Origin: Ascidia mentula
Lineage: Eukaryota > Chordata > Ascidiacea > Phlebobranchia > Ascidiidae
Assembly: GCA_947561715.1 (NCBI GenBank)
Contig: OX387201.1
Location: forward strand, 17,250,001 to 17,314,000
DNA: 64,000 bases
Direction: 5' to 3'
The position numbers and the translations under genes were made by a program. Positions 21,870-31,846 of the stretch are shown here, in pieces. A model generated the notes under the pieces. It saw nothing but the letters and a program-made list of their open reading frames with translations. It was not told where the DNA came from and made no database searches. How positions within the stretch are numbered: the stretch's first letter is position 1; each line of letters opens with the position of its first letter.

Positions 21870-22013
21870 ATTCTGGTTGACCTTATCGTTCCTGGAGGCT
21901 TGGTTGGGTTTGTCACAAGCAACTACAAGAATCCGGGGAGTGAGGCTTCTTACACCGAATCAGTCCTTGCCAAGATGAAGAATTTACATGAGAAATTTCA
22001 TCTGGCCACAGCG
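21870..22013 (+). pseudogene. Methyltransferase-like exon remnant (copy A')
   Basis: Copy of 11061-11204 with the same acceptor and donor. The reading differs by A-to-D, A-to-G, T-to-S and S-to-F. The only four nucleotide differences all change residues, so neither copy appears constrained. Confidence 0.35.
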
Positions 22014-23064
22014 GTGTGTAAATAACTTAAATGTGCATGCGTTTTTTCTTGACAAGGTTAAACGATGGATAAATCACACACAACTTAATACCCAGATTTG
22101 ATTATTTAGGTCCGTTAGCTTATATTGATTTGAAAGTATATTTGGAAATTAGTTGGGTTGTAACTTAGTGGTGTTAAGTTTGTCAAAAATGTTTACCAGC
22201 AAATATGGAAGTTGTACACCTGAGACTGACAGGCGTGTTGCAGAAATTAAGTAGTCACCGATATATTGTTTGTTTTTTCGCCAGAAGAGCCATGTTTTAA
22301 ATATTACCAATTACTAGTGTCCTAAAAATACGTAGGGCGTATGTAAATATTTGCCAAATGCCACAATATAATAATAATACACTCCAAATAGCTCTGCCTT
22401 TAATTTACAAGAGTAATTGATTCGTATTAGGATTACATGTAACCTGCAAGATAAAGTCAATACTCTTCACAAACGCGCTGATAAGAATCTCCAAGCTGGC
22501 CTGTACTAAAAAGAAAATTGTGTCACGATATCGGTGTATATACCGGCACCCTGGTTGGATTTTTATAGCCTTTCTAACTTTGAAAAAGGCCAAATGGAAA
22601 AAATCTTTTCGACAATTACCCACGAAAATAAGGTCACTTTATTAGTGTGATGGATTTCTGATTTTTCAAAATAGAAAAAAACTATCCTTCATTTATGTCC
22701 AAACACGAGTACATATTTGCAAGATAGATCAATTCACTTTACGACGGACATCCAGTTGAGTCCGTACTATTTTCTTATGTACACATAAGCTTCCTACACA
22801 CTTTTGACAACACCAGATACAAGACTTGATATTTTCCCACAAACTGCGAAACAGCGGCGTTGGATGTTGTACAACATTAGTATTTTATTGTTCAAATGTC
22901 AATAGTAAAGCAAGAAAGGATGCTAAAAAACGACGATGAAGAAGGTGTCGTTCTAATAAAGTTAGTTCAAGCTGGCGTATCACAATAGTTATTTGCACCA
23001 AATAATTTTTGAATTTGCAAACAATTTCAAATTGATCAGGTAAAGGTTATAGATGGGTCTGTGG
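22014..23064. other. Unit A' spacer and ZF 3' flank
   Basis: Copy of 11205-12242 with few changes. No gene supported. Confidence 0.35.
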
Positions 23065-24063
23065 TCACACTCCAGTATGAGTTCGAATGTGAATATTCAA
23101 GCTTCCTTTACGTTTGTACATTTTTGAGCAAAACGTGCATTGAAAAGGTTTTTCTCCGTTGTGAGTTCGAATGTGTTTGTTTAGATATTGTTGCATGCTA
23201 AACACTTTCGAACAAAATGTGCATTCAAACGGTTTCTCTTCAGTATGAGTTCGAATGTGTCTGTTTAGATTTTCTTTCAAGCTAAACACTTGCGAACAAA
23301 GAGTGCATTTAAAAGGTTTTCTCTCCAGTATGAGTTCGTTTGTGTATTTTTAAATATGATCCCCTTGTGTAACACTTTTCGCAAACATCGCATCTGAAAG
23401 GCTTTTCTCCGGTATGAGTTAGAATGTGTTTGCCTACACTGTCTTTCAACCTAAACACCTTCGAACAAAATGGACATTGATAAGGTTTCTCTCCAGTATG
23501 AGTCCGTTTGTGGATTTTCAATTTCGATCCCGTTATGACTTTTCGCAAAAGTCGCATCTGAAAGGTTTCTCTCCAGTATGAGTTCGAATGTGTCTGCTTA
23601 GATCTGCTTTAGAGCCAAACCCTTTCAAACAAAATTTGCATTCAAAAGGTTTCCCTCCAGTATGAATTCGTTTGTGGATTTTCAATTTCGATCCTGTTAT
23701 GAAACACTTGTCGCAAATGTCGCATCTAAAAGGTTCCTCTCCAGTGTGAGTTCGAATGTGCATGATCAAAGCATCTTTATGACCAAACACTTTAGAACAA
23801 AATGTGCATTTTGGGGGTTTCTCACAAGTTTTGGTCCGAATGTGTCTGTTTAGATTTCCTTTCTGGGTGAACATTTTCGAACAAGACATGCACTTGTAAG
23901 ATTTCGCTTCAGTATATATTCCTTTGTGGATTTGAAAAGATGCACTTTTCGAATTTTTTTCGCAACAAAATAGATTCTCTTCAGTATGAATGCTTTTATG
24001 TTTCTCCAGTGAGTCTTTGGTTTAAAACGACTTTTCACAGATCGTGCAGTTAAACTGTTCCAT
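23065..24063 (-). pseudogene. C2H2 zinc-finger pseudogene (ZF gene 4)
   Basis: Same gene as ZF gene 3 but broken three times. TAA replaces the CAA in finger 1 (shared with gene 3). A 4-bp deletion near 23538, within the sequence for a CEKCF-type finger, shifts the frame. An extra T near 23319 shifts it again. Open pieces are 23533-23889, 23309-23557 and 23065-23289. It lacks one finger that gene 3 has. The second stop of gene 3 is absent here: this copy still reads CAA. Confidence 0.75.
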
Positions 24064-24853
24064 TTCTGTTTGTTTTGCGTTTTCTTTTTGCACAACAAAG
24101 GTGGAATTTCTTGTCCACCAGCAATGATCGAAATCCACCGTACAACGTAAGTGTAGATCAGCCTTACACCTATGGCAACAATAAAGCAAATTTATTATTT
24201 TGCACCCTCTGTCTGGACATTTACTACAGTTTTAGGACGTACATTAGAACATAAAAAAATGCACTCGACACAAAGCGCAACAAAAGTTACCACATTCGTA
24301 CATGCAGTTCGCTACTTAATTTTCGTGTAGCCTTTCTCAAATATCTCGACAAATAACGTTACTAATTCTGTAATTACATATTCGTATATCTGACATTGTA
24401 CGTAGGAGTGTATCCGAGTACGTGAAAAGCTCTGCGTCTAAAAACATTGATAGATGTATCAATATTTAAAGGTTGAAGTGCCAAAGAAAAAGAAAGAAGT
24501 GGAGGAGTTGCGATTAGAGGTTTTACGGAGTGGTTATTATCTACGTCTTGGAGGGTGGGGTGTTAATTTCCACGATACAAAGGGATGGGAAATGACGACA
24601 ACACAAAACGTGCCAACTTCCAACCGGGGGGTTTAAATCAAACAACTGCACGAGTCGACATGCTGAAGGTTGCAATGACTAGATAAGAGTTTATGATTCA
24701 ACGCCACATCCAAATAATAGTTGTGAGTCCGAATTACAAACAGTATGTTCATAAGCATATAACTATTAGCCACAATGCAATTTTTATGTTCGTATCCATT
24801 GTGAATTCGGATTTGCTTCGTGTTGTGATGTTAATTGTTTATTTCATACATGA
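24064..24853. other. Upstream flank of ZF gene 4
   Basis: Copy of 13329-14122. A block of roughly 20 bp around 24340 (AAATACACCAAA... in the sister) is missing. No gene supported. Confidence 0.35.
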
Positions 24854-24865
24854 GTTTATTTCATA

Positions 24866-25208
24866 CACACCGGAAATAATATTGGAGGGAAACCTTACAA
24901 GTGCACGTTTTGTTCGAAGGTGTTTGGTCAGAAAGGACATCTAAACGTACACGTACGGACTCACACTGGAGAGAAACCTTTTAAATGCAAGTTTTGTTCT
25001 AAACTGTTTAACCGGAAATGGACACTAATCATGCATGTTCGGACTCATACCGGAGAGAAACCTTACAGATGCGATTATTGTGAAAAGTGCTTTGCAACCT
25101 TATCAGGGCTGAAAAATCACAAACTAACTCATGGAGAGAAACATTTCAAGTGCACATTTTGTTCGAAAATGTTCATACAGAAGGGAACCCTGAATGCACA
25201 CATTCAGA
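24866..25208 (+). pseudogene. Inverted fragment of ZF gene 1 (four fingers)
   Basis: The plus strand carries four C2H2 fingers (KVFGQKGHLNVH, KLFNRKWTLIMH, KCFATLSGLKNH, KMFIQKGTLNAH) matching residues ~38-140 of ZF gene 1. It is thus an inverted copy of 1362-1704. It has no start of its own. The match stops abruptly in HIQ and runs into unit B' sequence, so the open frame 24920-25276 is a chimera of ZF and non-coding DNA. Confidence 0.8.
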
Positions 25209-28200
25209 ACGTGTTCAAGCGACGCGGTTCAAGCGACGCGGACAATTTCAACATGTTTATTAACGTGGAGGTATGATTTCTATTCCAGCTCACTGGTTTA
25301 GCAATATTAACAATTTCCAACTTGCACAAGTTGAATTTTTTAGCCTTTCGGACTTTAAAAAGGGAAAATAAAAATTCTAAAATAATACAAGCTGTGTTAG
25401 AAGAGCTGGCGCCTTCAGTTGAAGCAAATCAAGCCATCTATAAAAAAACGCAACAAGGCCTATGAAGATGGGTCAGATGCACTCGGCCAGAAAATACCTG
25501 GAAAAATTTCTGCGAAAATCATTGAGTTTTTTAGCGTAGTGTGAGATGCAGGGTTCGAATTAGCAGTTCACAATTCGCAAATTGCGAACCGTTTTTTGGA
25601 GTAGTTGCGACCCGGTTTTAAGATTATTGCGATGCAACACGAAGCAGATTATGAGGCGCCGCATCGTTCTTTATCTATTCATTCGTACACGCAACAAGCG
25701 CTGATGCAAACAACGTTGTTTACTTTTCTTGGCAATGTCAACGACTATTTTCTTTCAATCCTCGTATTTTTTCAAGCCTCTATTGCGCAAGTCAATGAAA
25801 CGATGGCGATGTATGACGAAACAAATATTGAGTCGACGAGTTTAAAACGGCAGGTTTTAAGCGTAATGCACAATCGCGTACGAAGCAAAATTTAAGTATT
25901 GGAATTTAGGTTGTAACGTTTTTGCGATACGTTTTTTTACCGCTAATCCGAACCATGAGATGTGATAACAATTATAATGGAAATGCTTAGAGTACAAGTG
26001 GTAAGTATTTCAACATGGTTATAAGACGCAATATGCTGTGGAAGTGGGTCGTTGGGATTGTAAAACGAAGCACCCGCGATAAACAGCAAAACTAAGCCGG
26101 TGACAAAACAATTGTTTTCCCTGCACGTTTAAATTGTTTTTTGTGAGTGATATTTTGTTCAATGTTCAATATACTATGGTTAGTCAAAATGAATCGGAGA
26201 ATCAAGTAAATGAGAGATGCGAATCCATCTAACAATCAAAAACGGAAAAGGGTGGGTTTTGTTAGTTTTCGTCAACGCTCTTCGGTTTCTGAACGGTTGC
26301 ATTTATATACGCCGGCACGTTGCTTACTTGATCGTATAAATGTAGAGATGGGTCTGAAAAACAGTAAAGAGTTTTGTTTAACTAAAATATCATTTAAACT
26401 ACATGTTACCTTGTGTTGGTGCATCTTTATTCCGATTTGTCGATTCTTGATAATCTTTTTTGTGTTTGTTTCTGTACAAAACGAAACAAGTTTTTTTTTT
26501 TATCGCGTACAAAAACGATTTCACGCAGCAGCAATTTTGTGCTAACTTTCTAATATTCCAAACGAAAAATGCTCCAAACACAAGTATATTCAACATTCCC
26601 ACGACAATTCCGGCCAAAGTAACACGACCAATGCCCGAGATGTCGTTGTATTCCTTTATGGTGCCATTGACAGCCGAAGTGAAATCTACAAGAAAAATGT
26701 TAAACTTTTTTCCAACCGATTGAATTAAAATGTTTACAACAATAAAACCCTGGAATTATTACTTATAACTTTCACATTTGTTGCGAAACAGTTTTCCTTG
26801 GGCTTGCTGAGCGTAGTGATATCTATGACGATCGTAAATGTTGTCTTGATGCATCCAGTTATAACTGCAGTTACCTGTAAGTTTAAAGGTTGCTTGTGTA
26901 CATGTAACATCGGTCTGACTAACTTTCCTTTATGGAGCAGGGCTTCTCAAAATGTTTGTTTTGCGATACTCTTTTGTGAGAGTTTTCTTCAGCAACACCA
27001 AAATTACATTTGGCAAAATGTCGTCGCAATCGATTATTTGAGAAGCCATGCTTTAAAGTGTGGTAAGTATTTCTTGCACAATTTAAATTTCAACCATACC
27101 GCCACGTTGTATCGTGTTGTGTTCCGAAGACTGGAGACTGTATATGATTTGTTTGCATACGGAACAGATATACGCACATCTGTCTTGGATATGCGTATAT
27201 TTACCTGCATAAAATAGCCATTAATTACAACGCTGTGTCAGAAACCTTTCGAAAATACCGTGGATTGTAGATTGTTTCTGTAAATGACGTTGTCCAGACC
27301 TCCCCAACTAATATCAATAGCTGTTGTGTTGCAAGGAAGTGATTCGACAGTGGCGAAAACTGCTTGCAGGCAAATAAATGATGAGACAAAAAAAAACATA
27401 ATACTGTCATACAAAAATCATTACACTTAAATTGACAAGCGTAATAAGCTGGTTGTTCACTACAGCCCACGCTTGACTGCTCCCACCCAATCCCATAATG
27501 CAACGCTCTCTGCTGACAAGCTGTGACGTTGGAAACAGAGAAGTTTGCTGGAGATCCGTCGCTCCAATACCAACCATTGAGTGAGGTGCTAAATCGAGCT
27601 CCAATCATAACACTAATATCTAAACATATATGTTCGTATGAACCATTCTCCCATATTTAATCATGTAGTATATATTTACACACTTGCCTGGTACAAAAAA
27701 CGACCCCTGGTACATATCAAATGTTTTGTATGGAACCTTGACATTTCTTAACATTGCTGCCCAGAATCCATTATTTAGATACAAATGAATCTCCTTGTAT
27801 CCTGGCCTTCGCGTTTTCGATCCAAATAACTTAAATTTGAAGTCCCAGCCTGAAATCAGAATGGACCAATGGACTGCTAATACATTTTTTAGTCACAAAG
27901 AACAACTGTTTATTCTGACAGAACGTAAATTTAGTATATTCTATTGTTTACCATTCCAAGGCTCCGCAATCCTGCAGTTTTTACCAGATGTCACCTGCCA
28001 TTTTCTTCTGTAATCCCGCACAAGCCACGCGCTACAAAAGTAAACTCCTTCCGAATTGTTTTCCGATTTTCTAAAACGTTGACAATTTTCCGTTAAATAA
28101 AAAAATGTTTCAAGCGGAACGTGAAATATGAGAAAGGAACAAAAACGTCAAACATGATATTTAATAATACTGATTTTTTTACGTTGTGTGAAAGTCGAGA

Positions 28201-28953
28201 TACCACAAGGTTCCAAGTGATTTTGTACTTTTCCAGTGATTCCTCTCCGTTCGATTCTTAAAGTATCCGAATGTTGTTAAGTTAACCGAATCGTAAAATA
28301 TCCAAATACGTTGCAAGCCTGAAATCATAAGTTTGCCGATAAATTAAACTATAGAATTTCATAAACTTTACCTTGAGTGTATTTATCAGTCATCATTTGA
28401 GTTAGAGTTGTGTTGATTTGTGGGTCATCAGTCATTATAAGATTTCCATCCATCAATCCACATTTCTTGTGTGCAGTGTTCGCATCCACAAGATCATCGG
28501 ATAACATTATAATACTGTCTTTAACTGCTGCAATGGTCTGGCTGCAGTCTGTTCAAATATGTGCGATAATATTATGTATGTTTCATTTAATTCCTTAAAA
28601 AAAGACTTACTGCTTGTTATGACAAGGTTGATATTTGATAATAATAAAATCCACAGCAATTTGGAAACGAAAGCTCTATCCATTGTCACATTCTTTAAAT
28701 TGGTGTTATGATAACCTGCAAATGTTTAACACATGTTTCTTGTGTGGTATATTTTTGGAGGCGGTTATGTTAGCATTTTCCGCTGTATTAGAAATTAATA
28801 ATGCCGTTTCAAGCTGGTTGTTTCCAAAAAAAGGAATATCCAACCGGGCCCACGAGTGCAACCAGTGCAACGGGACCCAAATCGAATTTAATTAGGCCAT
28901 GAGTATCGTTGTTAGCTCCAAAACTGAGATATTTTAACTAAAACAAGCTCCGA
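25209..28953. repeat. Segmental duplication unit B'
   Basis: Second copy of unit B. At its left edge the 14-mer GTTCAAGCGACGCG is tandemly doubled (25213-25226 and 25227-25240), whereas unit B has it once. It ends AACAAGCTCCGA and then enters unique DNA. Confidence 0.9.
26262..28683 (-). pseudogene. C-type-lectin-like receptor copy 2, stop before membrane anchor
   Basis: All eleven exons of copy 1 are present at equal lengths with splice sites kept, including the GC donor: 28683-28611, 28548-28372, 28318-28183, 28070-27952, 27849-27688, 27619-27413, 27359-27205, 26914-26770, 26685-26547, 26471-26410, 26353-26262. Exon 7 has an in-frame TGA at 27238-27240 (codon 332), where copy 1 reads TTA. 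The product would keep the signal peptide and lectin part but lose the stem, membrane helix and tail. It is either a secreted lectin-like protein or a recent pseudogene. In exon 6 I count five silent and three replacement differences from copy 1, so the lectin exon looks at least partly constrained. Downstream exons remain open apart from this change. Confidence 0.7.
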
Positions 28954-31640
28954 AATGTCATTTACTTCCTGCTTCTACAGAGTAACCATAACTGTTCCTC
29001 AAGCATCGTTTTCGCTGCATTTTGTATCACTGTAAGCCCTAACCTTCCAGACGACCTTGACGTATATGTGTATAAATATATCTACTGTCCACACGAAAAA
29101 ACCATGCGCACTTTGCCATGTTGAGACAGGGTGGGTGGAGAATCTCAGATATGATATGTCGATTGTATATTGAAACTTTTTTAGTGGCGAATATGATTTT
29201 TGAAAAGTAAAATTTTGCCGCAGATTCTTGTTGTTGAAATCGTCTCATGTTATCAAAATATCATCTCCAAAACGAAAAGTCGAAGCTATACATTGCTACT
29301 TAAGCCGAAGCAGACGTTTTAAACACAATTGTATTCATCATCAGAGTCAGATAAAACTGAATTTCAGTAAAGCCCTTCTTTGACATGTTCCAACTCTGCA
29401 CAGTTAAATAACAGATAGTGTCGTGAATTTCTTCAAAGTGCGACCTCCAACATTGGTTACGCAGGCTTTTCTTCTTCTTTTCCAAAAGTCCTTGTGTGTT
29501 TAGACAACACTCCAAAACACATAACAAATGTGTGGTTTGTGATGGTAAAGTTGTGGTGATGTGGAGTGCTAGTGTTGTGAGTGGGAAAGAGGAAAGCTTG
29601 TGTTTTGATATTCAAGAAAGGTTTGCTTTCTGCACGAAGTATGTTGAATGGCGGGAGCAAATATGATGTTTAGCGTGTCTCCATGAAATGTTGTTGTCAT
29701 TTTATTGTTAAATTACGTGTAAATTCTAAATTATTGCAAATTTGCTACATCATTGCTACGTTGATAATTATATGATAAAGACAATAGATGAAATCGAAAT
29801 TTCTCCCTTTCCACGGTCAAACTTTTAATCACATCACGACATTGCAGAGGTATCTGATCAAAGCAAGCAAAAAAAAATAAAACGTTTTTTGGTTCGCGGG
29901 CACTTCTGTAGATTGTGTTGTGCAGCTGCATTTCAGCAAAATGTGTAAAAGTTTTTTTTAACAACAAACTACCAAAAAACAATGTTTACATAATGCAAAG
30001 AACTTTATTTCAACTTTACAATGTAGTTTTGATTTTGTTGTCAAAAATTACAATCCTCTTTAACGTCCTTTGGTTGTTCTCTATTGTATTTAAGTTTTTG
30101 GCATCACCATTTGTCCCAGCTCCTTAGCTTATGTAATCATTACATAATCGCTTGTCCAGCTTATGTCAAACCCTTATTAAAGCAACGTGCGAGGTGGTAA
30201 GTTCAAAGTTGAATAATGATGATGTACACTATTTTTTAAAAACGCAAGACCCACTGAACACGCGAACGCTTATGCCAAAACTAAAGATGCGTAAGCACAT
30301 GTACTTACACACCTTACTGTGGCTTGCAGTGCTGAGCGTCAAAACATGAAATATAAAAAATTTCTCTGCGTAATACTTGGTTACTGTTTAGATATGTTAT
30401 ATATTGTTAAATATAACAGCAGTCACTGTAGGGCTTTGTACGTTAGCAAAATACAAAAAGTATATTACAAAGTCAAGAGGAATTCCTTTTTACAGGTAAA
30501 TATTTTCTAAAAAAATATCACACACTCACACAAGGTACAAATTAGAATACAATGCGTAAATACTTTACACGGCAAATTTACAGGATATTAGACAAAATAT
30601 CCGTTTCAAGATACTGCATTTACATATTATAAATCAAAACTTAAAAATTTTCATTTGTTGGCTGCCAGTGAGTTGCTATATGTCCAGAAAGGACAAGTTT
30701 TCCTGACGTACGAACTTCTTTGTGTGTGTTTATTTCCTTTGCAGTTCTTTATGAAGTAAAAATTTTGCACATCTATTCCTTCTACATATTTGTTGGCTTA
30801 TTATCTTGTAGAAAAACAAAATATAAATAGTTTCATGAACTAATATATATATTTTGCTACTGGACAATACTGATTTGAAAAAAGCGAATGCAATTTTCGA
30901 GGATTATTAACTGGCGTTAATTTTATATATTTGTTAATTATGTATGTATGTTATATGGATCTTTCTGTACCCGGCTTCGAGTTTCTTTAACTTCTGTAAC
31001 GCTTTGCATACTTTTTTAAAAAAAAAGTACTTAAATTTTACAAAAAACGTACACGGTTGATGTGCAAATATGCATTGAAAGTGTTCATCATAAAAGTTTA
31101 GGAAAGTCAAGCAAACGTATTAATCTCTTCCGCTGCTACTTGCATTATTGGACAGGTTGGAATGCTGGTTGATTGTCGGTACTCGTAACCACAAGCAACA
31201 GAAAATATTGCGTATTTAAATACTGCAATGACGTACAACCGATGAGTAAAGATGATAAGTGAGCTACATATATGCCTGAGTAGAACCAAGTAGCTACAAC
31301 ACCTGTTGATTACAGTACTGAGCACCATAACAGGAAATATGACACATTTTTCCACGTCACAACTTCGTAGTGATCGACTGAATACTTTTGTTATGGCAAC
31401 ACATTGGTCAAGAAGTTAGTGATGTACTACAGGAAAATATATTACAACATAAGGACAGGGTATTTTGATCATCACTTGATTCAGTACGAATCGTCACGTT
31501 GTCATTTTAACGATATTTATGTGAGGAAAATAACTTTCCAACTTATTTAATACTTTCTGTATGTTTCAACTCGTAAGCGACTTAAATTTAGTTAAAGCTA
31601 TTTCAACTAGATGTCGCCGTTAACACGTTTGGCTACACCA
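28954..31640. other. Unique AT-rich DNA, no supported gene
   Basis: Short open frames only, none with a recognisable domain or splice pattern. A diverged relative of the hammerhead-like motif lies at 29312-29344. Confidence 0.3.
29312..29344 (-). repeat. Second hammerhead-like motif, mutated core
   Basis: The minus strand reads CTGATGA, T, GAATAC, AATT, GTGTTT, AAAAC. It has the same layout as 2454-2484, but the second core is altered (AAAAC instead of GAAAC). Flanking DNA (AATGTATA.C) is also shared, so the two are relics of one repeat family. Confidence 0.35.
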
Positions 31641-31649
31641 GAGCTCCCC

Positions 31650-31846
31650 AACCAAGGACGGGTGATTGGCAGCATTGGTCAAGCGCCCGACCCATATATC
31701 AAGACGAAAACCTGACCGGGATTCGTGCCCAGGATGTCCTGGGTTCAAATCCCGGTGTGGTCAAAAAAAAAAACATATACCAAGAAGAAAACCTCATCGG
31801 GATTCCTGGCGAGGATTTCCATGTTCGACTCCGGTGTGTTAATAGA
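31650..31846 (+). repeat. tRNA-derived SINE-like pair
   Basis: The first unit has an A-box-like TGGTCAAGCG at 31676 and a good B box GGTTCAAATCC at 31742, followed by a run of ten A's. A second, partial unit at 31779-31846 repeats AAGAAGAAAACCT...CGGGATTC...TTCGACTCC in diverged form. The B box and A-tail point to a tRNA-derived short retroelement. It cannot fold as a functional tRNA. Confidence 0.5.

Larger units (their letters stand above)
21659..24853. repeat. Segmental duplication unit A'
   Basis: Second copy of unit A (10850-14122), fused on its left directly to the end of unit B. It ends in TTTATTTCATACATGAG, which is partly repeated as TTTATTTCATACA at the next joint. Confidence 0.9.

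Noticed and set aside
24920..25276. 118-codon ZF open frame on the plus strand
   Set aside because: It is a chimera of an inverted ZF fragment and unit B' DNA, and the first ATG-like start is inside a finger.
20000..28000. Classical ITIM or ITAM in the receptor tail
   Set aside because: YDQV has His at the -2 position and YINA ends in Ala, so neither consensus is met.
31650..31762. Functional tRNA gene
   Set aside because: The B box is good, but no cloverleaf with paired acceptor ends can be drawn and an A-tail follows.
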